Assembly: GCF_016613415.1 (NCBI RefSeq)
Contig: NZ_JACWCT010000005.1
Location: 1 to 54,695, forward strand
Direction of reading: 5' to 3'
Origin: Methylobacterium ajmalii
Lineage (GTDB): Bacteria > Pseudomonadota > Alphaproteobacteria > Rhizobiales > Beijerinckiaceae
DNA: 54,695 nt
Position 1 is the first letter of the stretch. The number at the start of each line of letters is the position of its first letter. The notes below the pieces were generated by a model. That model was not told where the DNA came from. It did not search any database and was given only the letters and a program-made list of their open reading frames with translations. Position numbers and translations under genes: made by a program. Below are positions 28,527 to 35,986 of the stretch, in pieces.

Positions 28527-29816
28527 ATGCAGCGCCTCGATTCCCGCGATCCCGATTTCGAGTCGCACTTCACCCGCCTGCTCTCGGTCAAGCGCGAGGT
28601 CTCGGAGGACGTCGACGCGGCGGTGCGCGACATCATCGCGGAGGTGGTCGCCCGCGGCGACGACGCGGTGATCGACTACACCCGCCGCTTCGACCGGCTC
28701 GACCTGACGCCGGACACCATCCGGGTCTCCGCCGAGGAGATCGAGGCCGCCACCGCGTCCTGCTCGGCCGAGGCCCTCGACGCGCTGGCGCTGGCCAAGG
28801 CGCGGATCGAGACCTACCACCGCGCCCAGGTGCCGGCGGACCACCGCGAGACCGACGCCCTCGGCGTGACGCTGGGGTGGCGCTGGACCGCGATCGAATC
28901 GGTCGGCCTCTACGTGCCGGGCGGCACCGCGAGCTACCCGTCCTCGGTCTTGATGAACGCGGTGCCGGCCAAGGTCGCGGGCGTGCCGCGCATCGCCATG
29001 GTGGTGCCGACGCCGGACGGGGTCACCAACCCGCTGGTGCTCGCCGCCGCCAAGCTCGCCGGGGTCGACGAGGTGTTCCGCGTCGGCGGCGCCCAGGCCG
29101 TGGCGGCCCTCGCCTACGGCACGGCGACGATCCGGCCGGTGGCCAAGATCGTCGGCCCGGGCAACGCCTACGTGGCGGCGGCCAAGCGCCGGGTCTTCGG
29201 CCAGGTCGGCATCGACATGATCGCCGGCCCCTCCGAGGTGCTGATCCTGGCCGATTCCTCCGCCAACCCCGAATGGGTGGCGGCCGACCTGCTCGCCCAG
29301 GCCGAGCACGACACCGCCGCGCAGGCCATCCTCGTCACCGACAGCGACGCGCTGGCCGACGCCGTGGCGGCGGCGGTGGAGGGCCAGCTCAAGACCCTGA
29401 GGCGGGCCGAGATCGCGACCGCGAGCTGGCGCGACTACGGGGCGATCGTGCGGGTCGCGCGGCTCGCCGACGCGATCCCGCTCGTCGACCGCCTCGCGCC
29501 CGAGCACCTCGAGATCGAGTCGCACGACGCCGAGGAACTGGCGGCACGGGTGCGCAACGCCGGCGCGATCTTCCTCGGCGCCCACACGCCCGAGGCGATC
29601 GGCGACTATGTCGGCGGCCCCAACCACGTCCTGCCGACCGCCCGCTCGGCCCGGTTCTCCTCCGGCCTCGGCGTGCTCGACTTCATGAAGCGGACCTCGC
29701 TCCTCTCCTGCACCCCCGAGGCCCTGCGGGCGCTCGGCCCCGCGGCGGTGACGCTCGGCCGCTCGGAGGGGCTCGACGGGCATGCCCGCTCGGTGGCGAT
29801 CCGCCTGAACCTTTAA
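28527..29816 (+). CDS. hisD: Histidinol dehydrogenase
   Basis: 429 aa, a zinc- and NAD-dependent enzyme that oxidises L-histidinol to histidine in the last two steps of the pathway. Motifs: [58 protein letters not shown], and [10 protein letters not shown] with the zinc-site His. PEHLEIES supplies the late conserved Glu/His. Full family length. It lies between DUF2948 and UPF0262 genes, apart from hisGZS, an arrangement usual in Rhizobiales. Confidence 0.97.
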   Translation: MQRLDSRDPDFESHFTRLLSVKREVSEDVDAAVRDIIAEVVARGDDAVIDYTRRFDRLDLTPDTIRVSAEEIEAATASCSAEALDALALAKARIETYHRAQVPADHRETDALGVTLGWRWTAIESVGLYVPGGTASYPSSVLMNAVPAKVAGVPRIAMVVPTPDGVTNPLVLAAAKLAGVDEVFRVGGAQAVAALAYGTATIRPVAKIVGPGNAYVAAAKRRVFGQVGIDMIAGPSEVLILADSSANPEWVAADLLAQAEHDTAAQAILVTDSDALADAVAAAVEGQLKTLRRAEIATASWRDYGAIVRVARLADAIPLVDRLAPEHLEIESHDAEELAARVRNAGAIFLGAHTPEAIGDYVGGPNHVLPTARSARFSSGLGVLDFMKRTSLLSCTPEALRALGPAAVTLGRSEGLDGHARSVAIRLNL

Positions 29817-29920
29817 TCAACCCGCCCAAGCCACCCTACGTCCGGCTTGCGCGGGAGGCCGCGCTCGCCTCTGCTGCACGCCCTGACAACGAACCCGCGA
29901 CGATCCGGGGAGGAGATCCG

Positions 29921-30409
29921 ATGGCGAGCGAGGCTCCCGATCCGCGACAGCGCCTGGCGGCGGTGACGCTCGACGAGGATTCGATCGGGCGCGGCAATCC
30001 CGACCAGGAGCACGAGCGCGCCATCGCGATCTACGACATCCTGGAATCGAACACCTTCCGGGTCGCCAACAACGACGGCGGTCCCTACGGGTTGTCGCTC
30101 GGCCTCGTCGAGAACAAGCTGTCCTTCGCGATCTCGACCGCCGACGGCCAGCCGGTGATGACCCATCTCCTGTCGCTGACGCCGTTCCGCGGCGTGATCC
30201 GCGACTACGAGATGATCTGCGACAGCTACTTCAAGGCGATCCGCACCGCCTCGCCGAGCCAGATCGAGGCGATCGACATGGGCCGGCGCGGGGTCCACAA
30301 CGAGGCGTCCGAGCTGCTGCGCCAGCGCCTCGAGGGCAAGGTCGAGATCGACCACGACACCGCCCGCCGGCTGTTCACGCTGATCTTCGCCCTGCACTGG
30401 AAGGGCTGA
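29921..30409 (+). CDS. UPF0262 family protein
   Basis: 162 aa. The ATG at 29921 has an excellent GGGGAGGAG Shine-Dalgarno. The chain [32 protein letters not shown], then [22 protein letters not shown] and [14 protein letters not shown] is the UPF0262 family. It is conserved in alphaproteobacteria between hisD and a low-molecular-weight phosphatase. No membrane segment or catalytic site is recognisable; function unknown. The next gene starts four bases after its stop, so the two are translationally close. Confidence 0.93.
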   Translation: MASEAPDPRQRLAAVTLDEDSIGRGNPDQEHERAIAIYDILESNTFRVANNDGGPYGLSLGLVENKLSFAISTADGQPVMTHLLSLTPFRGVIRDYEMICDSYFKAIRTASPSQIEAIDMGRRGVHNEASELLRQRLEGKVEIDHDTARRLFTLIFALHWKG

Positions 30410-30413
30410 GCCG

Positions 30414-30935
30414 GTGCCCGAAGGCCCCTCCGCGGACGGCGCCGCGCCCGCCGGGGCCGATCCGACGAAACCCGACCCGTCCCGGCCCGACCCCGCGAGA
30501 CCGGGCCGGCGGGTACAGTCGGTCCTGTTCGTCTGCAACTTCAACGCCGTGCGCTCGGCCTGCGCCGAGGCCCTGGCGCGGCACTATTTCGGCAAGTCGG
30601 TCTACGTCCAGTCGGCGGGCGTGCGCGGGGGCGAGCCGGCGGACCCGTTCATGATCGCGGCCCTCGACGAGATCGGCATCGACGCCTCGCGCCACCGCCC
30701 CCGCACACTGGAGGAGCTGGAGGAGTGGGAGGGCCTGAACTTCGACCTGATCGTCTCGCTCTCGCCGGAGGCCCACCACGCCGCGCTCGAACTCACCCGG
30801 ACGCTCGCGGCCGAGGTCGAGTACTGGCCGACCCCGGACCCGACCGTGGGACAGGGCTCGCGCGAGCAGCGCCTCGACGGCTACCGCGACGTGCGGGATG
30901 GGTTGGGGTACCGGATCCGACAGCGGTTGCGGTGA
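30414..30935 (+). CDS. Low-molecular-weight protein-tyrosine-phosphatase / arsenate-reductase fold protein
   Basis: 173 aa with GTG start. The catalytic P-loop CNFNAVRS (C41-X5-R47-S) follows VLFV as in low-molecular-weight phosphatases. The general acid loop is WPTPDPT. The first 30 residues are a Pro/Asp-rich extension (DPTKPDPSRPDPARP) not part of the fold. The family covers tyrosine phosphatases and thioredoxin-linked arsenate reductases; the P-loop alone does not distinguish them. It follows UPF0262 by four bases. In many relatives infA comes next; here the next gene is the convergent azlD-type gene. Confidence 0.88.
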   Translation: MPEGPSADGAAPAGADPTKPDPSRPDPARPGRRVQSVLFVCNFNAVRSACAEALARHYFGKSVYVQSAGVRGGEPADPFMIAALDEIGIDASRHRPRTLEELEEWEGLNFDLIVSLSPEAHHAALELTRTLAAEVEYWPTPDPTVGQGSREQRLDGYRDVRDGLGYRIRQRLR

Positions 30936-30950
30936 GGAAAGCCGGTCGGC

Positions 30951-31271
30951 CTACAGCCCGACGGCCCGTCCCAGCGCCACCACCCCCAAGCCCGCCAGCA
31001 CCGCCGCCAGCTCGAACCGAGTCAGCGCCATCACGCCGGCCGCGGTGACGAGGCCGAGCAGGCCCGGCAGCCCGGCCGAGAGGCCGGTGGGCACGGCGGT
31101 CGCCACCACGATCGAGCCCGGCAGGGCGCGCAGGCCCCGCTCGACCCGCGGGGTGAGGCGCACCCGGCTCATCAGCACCACGCCGGAGGCCCGGCAGAGA
31201 TAGGTGACGAGGGCGAGCGCCAGGATGGCGATCCAGGGCCCGGCGGGCCCGGCGAGGAGCGCGTCGATCAC
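30951..31271 (-). CDS. azlD: AzlD-family branched-chain amino acid exporter subunit
   Basis: 106 aa with about four TM helices. WIAILALALVTYLCRASGVVL and the final VTAAGVMALTRFELAAVLAG are typical of AzlD, the small partner of the AzlC permease. The GTG start at 31271 overlaps the azlC stop by four bases (GTGA), so translation is coupled. Together the pair exports branched-chain amino acids or analogues such as azaleucine; the substrate here is inferred from family only. Confidence 0.88.
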   Translation of the reverse strand: MIDALLAGPAGPWIAILALALVTYLCRASGVVLMSRVRLTPRVERGLRALPGSIVVATAVPTGLSAGLPGLLGLVTAAGVMALTRFELAAVLAGLGVVALGRAVGL

Positions 31272-32041
31272 CGGCCCGCCCCGTCGTCGACGAGGAGGCC
31301 GGTGACGAGGCCGGCCGCCGCGCCCGCCGCGATGAAGGCGTAGCCCGGCACCAGCCGCTGCACCAGGAGCGCGACGAGGCCCGAGGCGAGCCAGGGCAGG
31401 GCCGGCCGCACCCCGCGCCACAGCGGCGCCAGCATGGCGGCGAAGAACACCGGCAGGATCATGTCGAGGGCGTAGGCCCGGGGCTGGGTGACGAGCGCGC
31501 CGGCCAGGTGCCCGGCCACCGTCGAGGCGACCCAGAGCGGCCACAGGCCGATGCCGGCCCCGAACAGCACGCCGAGATCGCGCCCGCCCTCGGCGCGGTG
31601 GCGTACGCCGATGAGCCAGCTCGCATCGACGAGCACGAACAGGGTCATCGCGGTGCGCCAGAGCGGCGTGCCGCGCATCCAGGGCTGGATCGTCGCGCCC
31701 ATCAGGATCATGCGGGCGTTGATGAGGCCGGTCACCGTCATGGCGGCCAGGAGCGCGCGCACCGTCCAGGGCTGGCCCCACACTTCCAGGGTCACCATCT
31801 GGGCCGAGCCGGCATAGACGAGCGCGCTCGCGCCCGCGGCCTCCGCCAGGGTCACGCCGCGCTGGGCCGCCGCGGCCCCGAAGGCGGCGCCGAAGACCGC
31901 GATGCTCGGCCAGAGCGGCAGGCTGAGCCGGATGCCCCGAAGGATGCCGGCGCGGGTGAACGGCGCGGCGGATGTCGACGGGGAGGCGGTGAGCGGGGAG
32001 GGCTGGGGAGCGGCGGGCTCCCGGGACGACCCGTGGGACAT
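31268..32041 (-). CDS. azlC: AzlC-family branched-chain amino acid exporter
   Basis: 257 aa. A 30-residue Ser/Pro-rich N-terminal stretch precedes the membrane domain, which begins GILRGIRLSLPLWPSIAVFGAAFG. Conserved parts: ALVYAGSAQMVTLEVW, TGLINARMILMGATIQPWM and LDMILPVFFAAMLAPLWRG. This is the large subunit of the AzlCD exporter (YgaZ-like) in the inner membrane. It overlaps azlD by four bases. The upstream minus-strand neighbour, a Crp/Fnr-type regulator, may be unrelated. Confidence 0.92.
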   Translation of the reverse strand: MSHGSSREPAAPQPSPLTASPSTSAAPFTRAGILRGIRLSLPLWPSIAVFGAAFGAAAAQRGVTLAEAAGASALVYAGSAQMVTLEVWGQPWTVRALLAAMTVTGLINARMILMGATIQPWMRGTPLWRTAMTLFVLVDASWLIGVRHRAEGGRDLGVLFGAGIGLWPLWVASTVAGHLAGALVTQPRAYALDMILPVFFAAMLAPLWRGVRPALPWLASGLVALLVQRLVPGYAFIAAGAAAGLVTGLLVDDGAGR

Positions 32042-32162
32042 GGAAGCGGGAGCCGTGGCGACGCGTCTGTGCGGGATGCCCGTCTGTCGCCCACTGGCCC
32101 GGCGGCCGTCAATCCGCGCGGGCGACGACCCCGGGTTGCAGGGCCCACATCCGTCGCGGGCC

Positions 32163-32906
32163 TCAGGTCTCGTTGGCGTCGAGGTGGCGGCCCTCGTGGT
32201 CGAGATGCAGGTAGTTCGGGTTGAACTGCACCGCCCGCTGCAGCGCGTCGAGCCGAAGAAGGGTGAGCTCGCGGCCGCGCAGCGCGATCAGGCCGGCGCC
32301 GCGCAGCTCCTGCAGGGTACGGTTCACGTGCACCACCGACAGCCCGATCGTATCGGCGATCTCGGCCTGGGTCAGGGGCAGCTCGCAGGTCGGCCCCTGG
32401 GTGAGCCCGACCGCGTGCAAGCGCAGATAGAGCTCGCAGAGCAGGTGGCCGAGGCGCTCGAAGGCGGTGCGCTGGCCGATATTGACCGTCCACTCGCGCT
32501 GGATCGCCGCCGCCACCAGGGATTCCCAGGTCAGGGCCTGTGACAGCCGGGCGTGTCCGGCGGTGAGCTGGCGGATGGTCTCGGGGGTGATCTCGGCCAG
32601 GGTGACGGCGGTGAGGGTGCCGATCGAGTGGTCCATCTCGCGCAGGATCGGGACGCCGTGGTCGCACAGGTCGCCGGGCAGCAGGTAGGCGATGATCTGG
32701 CGGCGCCCGTCCTCCAGGGTCTTGTAGCGGCACGCCCAGCCGTCGAGGATCAGGTTCACCCCCGGCGGCAGGTCGCCCTCGCGCACGATGTCGTCCCGCG
32801 GGCGGATCTGGCGTGTGCGCTGGCGCGCCGCCTGGTCGAGCGCACGTCTGTCCTCGGCGGACAATCTCGAGAAATTCTCGAGCTTGCGGATCAGGAACTC
32901 GGCCAA
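32163..32906 (-). CDS. Crp/Fnr-family transcriptional regulator
   Basis: About 247 aa. A cyclic-nucleotide-binding-type beta barrel (REGDLPPGVNLILDGWACRYKTLEDGRRQIIAYLLPGDLCD) is followed by the dimer helix and a Crp-type HTH (LTQAEIADTIGLSVVHVNRTLQELRGAGLI). No N-terminal cysteine cluster of the FNR iron-sulphur type is present, so it is not an oxygen-sensing FNR by that mechanism. It belongs with the many rhizobial Crp-like proteins of unknown ligand. There is no ATG: TTG 32906 behind GGTGGGG is preferred and TTG 32921 is possible. Upstream DNA is unusually AT-rich. Confidence 0.85.
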   Translation of the reverse strand: MAEFLIRKLENFSRLSAEDRRALDQAARQRTRQIRPRDDIVREGDLPPGVNLILDGWACRYKTLEDGRRQIIAYLLPGDLCDHGVPILREMDHSIGTLTAVTLAEITPETIRQLTAGHARLSQALTWESLVAAAIQREWTVNIGQRTAFERLGHLLCELYLRLHAVGLTQGPTCELPLTQAEIADTIGLSVVHVNRTLQELRGAGLIALRGRELTLLRLDALQRAVQFNPNYLHLDHEGRHLDANET

Positions 32907-33264
32907 AACGCCCCACCACAACGTACAAAATTAACGTAACATATTTGTGAAATCGAATATAATAACAAAAGTTAATCATCGCGAATGATCGATAAGTGAC
33001 CGAAAAAACCGATCGTTAGGCCAATACAGATTGGCTCACGATCGGAACGGCCGCCGCCGCCGCGGCGCGCGCGGATGCAGGCCGCCGGGCTCGAACGGGT
33101 GGTGGCGGCGGTCTTCCGGACCCGGCGCGGACGATCAGACCAAGTGTTGCGGTGCCACCACATCGGTTTCCGAAGTGGAAGCTCGGCCACAGAGCAGGGA
33201 TTGTGATCCGGGCCCAGATGGGCAGTTTTGGCGGCGAGGGCTGATCCTGCAAGGCGAGGCTGCG
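32907..33264. promoter_or_regulatory. AT-rich divergent control region (Crp/Fnr gene and NepR-like gene)
   Basis: A 358-base gap between divergent starts. 32941-33000 is only about 28% GC by my count, against roughly 65-75% around it. It holds an inverted repeat ATCAT-N5-ATGAT at 32975-32989 and further A/T runs that fit promoter or regulator sites. From 33010 the composition returns to normal. I see no convincing ORF in the gap. Confidence 0.5.
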
Positions 33265-33510
33265 ATGATGTCACGGACGATGCACGATCGTTCCGGTGGG
33301 CCGGTCCCCGCCATCCTGCGGCCGCCGGCCCTCCGGTCGACGGACGGCGCGGGTCCCCTCGCGGCCGTCCTGGCGCCGGGCCTGCACGCCGCGTTCGACG
33401 GCTGCCTCGACGAGGCGCTGCCGGCGGACCTGTCCGACCTTCTGGGGCGGCTCGACCGCGCCGCGGCCGGGCCCCGCGCCCGGACTTCCGATTCCTTCAA
33501 GCGTTCGTAA
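33265..33510 (+). CDS. NepR-like anti-sigma factor (candidate)
   Basis: 81 aa. Residues 36-64 (LAPGLHAAFDGCLDEALPADL, continuing SDLLGRLD) align without gaps to the NepR core, which has the form I-G-x-x-L-R-x-x-Y-D-x-x-x-x-E-P-x-P-x-x-x-x-x-L-L-x-x-L-D. About a third of positions are identical by eye, including the D, E, P, LL and LD anchors. NepR proteins sequester the EcfG sigma factor and are released by phosphorylated PhyR in the general stress response. No phyR or ecfG gene is in the window, so this would be an orphan paralogue. ATG 33265 follows AAGGCGAGG. An eight-base gap leads to the next gene. Confidence 0.5.
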   Translation: MMSRTMHDRSGGPVPAILRPPALRSTDGAGPLAAVLAPGLHAAFDGCLDEALPADLSDLLGRLDRAAAGPRARTSDSFKRS

Positions 33511-33518
33511 AGAGTCCC

Positions 33519-33794
33519 ATGAGCGAAATCGCCGCCGAAACCACCCGCGTCGTCGCCTTCCCGCAGGCCGTGGCCGCGAGCCCCGTCGACGAGAACACCG
33601 CCTCGATGATCGAGGTGCTGCAGGAACAGCTGCGCCTGGCCCGCGAGGGCAAGCTGCGCTCCGTCGCGGTGGTCTCGGTCTCCTCCGACGGCGGGGCGGT
33701 CGGCACGCAATGGTCGTGCACCCACGGCGACATCACCAGCCTGATCGGCAAGCTGACGGTGCTGACCCACGACATGATGGCCGCCCGCAAGTGA
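33519..33794 (+). CDS. 91-aa conserved-type hypothetical protein downstream of NepR-like gene
   Basis: I do not recognise the family. The chain has an N-terminal polar part, a helix SMIEVLQEQLRLAREGKLRS (about 30-49), a hydrophobic strand VAVVSVSSDGG, then AVGTQWSCTHGDITSLIGKL and VLTHDMMAARK. It is probably a small soluble alpha/beta protein. Helix-then-strand sequences of the kind LxxALxxAxxGxxxSVAIV occur in several unnamed rhizobial proteins. It starts eight bases after the NepR-like stop, so the two are likely co-transcribed. Confidence 0.7.
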   Translation: MSEIAAETTRVVAFPQAVAASPVDENTASMIEVLQEQLRLAREGKLRSVAVVSVSSDGGAVGTQWSCTHGDITSLIGKLTVLTHDMMAARK

Positions 33795-33802
33795 GCGCTG
33801 CC

Positions 33803-33866
33803 AAGTGACGGCGGTCGAGTGACGGCGGTCGAGTGACGGCCGGCATCTGACGGCCGGCGAGTGACC
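33803..33866. repeat. 14-bp degenerate tandem repeat, about 4.5 copies
   Basis: Units of the form GAGTGACGGCGGTC begin at 33803, 33817, 33831 and 33845, with a partial fifth at 33859. The first two differ by one base, and later copies drift (GACGGCCGGC). They lie between the converging 91-aa and 86-aa genes. The repeat brings in TGA stops in series. Confidence 0.85.
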
Positions 33867-33921
33867 ATGCGACCCGCGACCGGCCGCGGGCGTGCCGGGA
33901 CGGGAGACCCCGTCCCCCGCC

Positions 33922-34182
33922 TCAGTCGCGGCTGAGGCGGTAGGCGTTGGCCCGCACCTTCCGGCGGTAGTCCCGCACGACCCGCTCGGGCGTGCCGCCC
34001 GTGGCGAGCGTCACCGCCGCCTCCGCGGCGGCCTCGACCTTCTCGACCACCATGCGGTGCGCCTCGTCCTGGGCCGCGCTGCCGCCGAGCGAGAGCTTGG
34101 CCAGCCGCAGGGCGACGACCGTCTGCGCCTCGAGGCCGAGGCGGACCGTGTCGAGGCCGAGGCGCAGCCAGGAATCGTACAT
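33922..34182 (-). CDS. 86-aa conserved rhizobial hypothetical protein
   Basis: 86 aa, all alpha-helical by appearance: LRLGLDTVRLGLEAQTVVALRLAKLSLGG, then EAHRMVVEKVEAAAEAAVTLATGG and a basic tail PERVVRDYRRKVRANAYRLSRD. This layout (EAQxVxxLRxxKxxxGG...VVRxYRxKVRAN) matches an unnamed family I recall from Bradyrhizobium and Methylobacterium. The amphipathic helices resemble phasin-like proteins, but there is no direct evidence of granule binding. ATG 34182 follows GGAG at a slightly long distance. It is a single gene converging with the 91-aa ORF. Confidence 0.75.
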   Translation of the reverse strand: MYDSWLRLGLDTVRLGLEAQTVVALRLAKLSLGGSAAQDEAHRMVVEKVEAAAEAAVTLATGGTPERVVRDYRRKVRANAYRLSRD

Positions 34183-34284
34183 CGCGAAGCATCTCCAGAT
34201 CGGGCTGTGGGGGTGGGGAACCGTCCGGCGCGAACAGCCGCGACGGACGGGGCGCGGCCGCCGGACCGGACGGCGGTCGCCGAA

Positions 34285-34989
34285 TCAGGGAATCGCGCCC
34301 TGGGGCAGCATCAGCCCGCCGGGCGTCCGGGCCGGGGCGTCCGGCGCCCTCTCGCGCCGGGGCTTCGGCGCGCGGGGCGCGGGCTTCGACGCCGCCTTGG
34401 GCGCCTCCGCGGACGGATCGGCCGCGGCCCCGTCGGCCGAGGCCGCCTCGACCTTCGGGTCTGCCTTGACGTCTTTTTTGGCGGCGGCCCTGCCCTTCGC
34501 GGTGCCGCGGGCCACGGGGGCGGGCTTAGGCATCGCGACCTTCGGGGGATCGCCGCAGGCCTTGAAGGCCAGCTCGGCCAGGACCTGGCCGTCATCCTCT
34601 GACAGGATGCGCAGGGCCGCGGGCAGGCCCTCGAGGGCCTCGGACCAGCGGATCGGCGCACCGTTCTGCGCCTCCAGGGCCGCCGGCGACGGGCCGCGGC
34701 GCAGGCCCGACAGGTCGGGTCCGTAGGCGGTGGCGAGCTTGTTGCGGATCACCACCTGCAGCACCTGCAGGGCTTCCGGCGAGAGCGGGCGCAGCGGGTT
34801 GTTCCAGGTCATGGTCCCCTGCCGGGTGACCCAGAGGCGAAAGCCCTTGCCGCCGGCGAATTCCGGCGCCTGCGGGGCCGCGCAGGCGGGCACCGCGTCC
34901 TCGGGGGCCGCACGGGCGGGGCCGGCCGACAGGGCAAGGCCGGCCGGCAGGGCGGCCAGAAGGACGGCCGTCAAGGCGGCACGGGTCAC
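34285..34989 (-). CDS. Exported hypothetical protein with Ala/Lys/Pro-rich tail
   Basis: 234 aa with GTG start. It has a signal peptide (VTRAALTAVLLAALPAGLAL, cleavage near AGPARA). A globular part follows to about residue 150 with two cysteines (C36 and one in FKACGD), probably one disulphide, and the segment GFRLWVTRQGTMTWNNPLRPLSPE. The last 80 residues are low-complexity Ala/Lys/Pro (VKADPKVEAASADGAAADPS), likely extended. I do not recognise the family. The start overlaps the stop of the upstream membrane protein by four bases, so the two form a translationally coupled pair. Confidence 0.72.
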   Translation of the reverse strand: MTRAALTAVLLAALPAGLALSAGPARAAPEDAVPACAAPQAPEFAGGKGFRLWVTRQGTMTWNNPLRPLSPEALQVLQVVIRNKLATAYGPDLSGLRRGPSPAALEAQNGAPIRWSEALEGLPAALRILSEDDGQVLAELAFKACGDPPKVAMPKPAPVARGTAKGRAAAKKDVKADPKVEAASADGAAADPSAEAPKAASKPAPRAPKPRRERAPDAPARTPGGLMLPQGAIP

Positions 34990-35357
34990 CGGGAATCTCC
35001 GTCACGCTCGAACGGCTGGGGATGGGGACGGCGCGCGCCCGGCCCGGAGCCGTGGGGTTCCGGCTCGGGCAGGCCTGGCTCGGCGGGATCGTGGTCGATG
35101 GTCATCGGCCCCTGGGGGCGGGGGCGGGGCGCCTCCAGCCGCTCGTAGGCCCGCGGCACCTCCGGTTGATGGGCGGCCTGCTCGAACACCCCGGCGAGAT
35201 CCTGGTCGAAATCGCGAAACAGCTCGTCGCCGCGGTCCTCCAGTTCCTGCTCGTGCGGGAGCCGCAGGGGCGGACGGCCGCGCCCGCGCCCGAACACGAG
35301 CATCACGCCGGCGAATACCAGGGCCGCCGCCGCGGCCAGAATCACGACCATCTCCAT
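34986..35357 (-). CDS. Single-pass membrane hypothetical protein
   Basis: 123 aa. An N-terminal TM helix (MVVILAAAAALVFAGVMLVF, residues about 3-22) is followed by a basic RGRGRP turn, which predicts a cytoplasmic tail. The tail has a charged helix HEQELEDRGDELFRDFDQDL and an unstructured Pro-rich end. No known domain is seen. It overlaps the next gene (exported 234-aa protein) by four bases in a GTGA arrangement. The two are likely partners at the cell envelope, by context only. Confidence 0.68.
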   Translation of the reverse strand: MEMVVILAAAAALVFAGVMLVFGRGRGRPPLRLPHEQELEDRGDELFRDFDQDLAGVFEQAAHQPEVPRAYERLEAPRPRPQGPMTIDHDPAEPGLPEPEPHGSGPGARRPHPQPFERDGDSR

Positions 35358-35459
35358 CGTGACGCCAGCCTTAGAGCATTTCCGGCGGCCTGTCCGGTCG
35401 CATGGCGCCGGGCCGGTCTGCGGCGCGCGGGGCCCGCCGCCCGGGCATGTCCCTCGTCG

Positions 35460-35717
35460 TCAGCCCGGCAGGCGGGCCGCCCGGGCACCACGCAGGTAAC
35501 CGGCCTCGCGCAGGCCCGCCTCGACGGCCTCCAGAAGCGCGCCGTCGGCGAGCGCATCGTCGGAGGCCGCCCTCCCGGCCGACGCCGCGGCGGGGAAACC
35601 CGCGATGGCTTGTCCGGGGGTCGCCGACGCCCGCGGGCGCTCGCCCATCAGCCCGGCGGGCAGGGCCTGGCCGACGAGGGTGGTGGCCGCCGTGACGGCC
35701 GCTCCGATCGACATCAT
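35460..35717 (-). CDS. Hypothetical small protein
   Basis: 85 aa from ATG 35717, which follows GGAAGGGA. It is Ala/Gly-rich: a hydrophobic N-terminus (MMSIGAAVTAATTLVGQALPAG), a low-complexity centre, and a predicted helix DGALLEAVEAGLREAGYLRG. There is no recognisable family, and its codon bias fits the genome. It could be a real small gene or a chance ORF; the Shine-Dalgarno and helix favour a gene. It is divergent from the PEP carboxylase-like gene. Confidence 0.45.
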   Translation of the reverse strand: MMSIGAAVTAATTLVGQALPAGLMGERPRASATPGQAIAGFPAAASAGRAASDDALADGALLEAVEAGLREAGYLRGARAARLPG

Positions 35718-35986
35718 GGCGTGGTCCCTTCCGCGAGCCGGCATCGGCGAGGCTCGCAAGATGGCGCGTTAGGCAAATCTTAACCATTGTCCGGGCCGCC
35801 GCAGGGGGATTTCTGGTCCCGCGCCGATCGCCCGGCGACACGGCGGCCGCCTCCCCTCGCAACCGGCGGGATCCCGCGGTAGAGCGTGGCCGGAATGCGG
35901 AACGCTCCTTGCGTCACCGCTCGCAGGCGCGAGCCCGCGCGCCGCGCGATCCGGACGGTGATCCGGCCACAGGACGAAGCGACCCG

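Noticed and set aside
32163..32906. Oxygen-sensing FNR identity for the Crp/Fnr gene
   Set aside because: The N-terminal cysteine cluster needed for an FNR iron-sulphur centre is absent.
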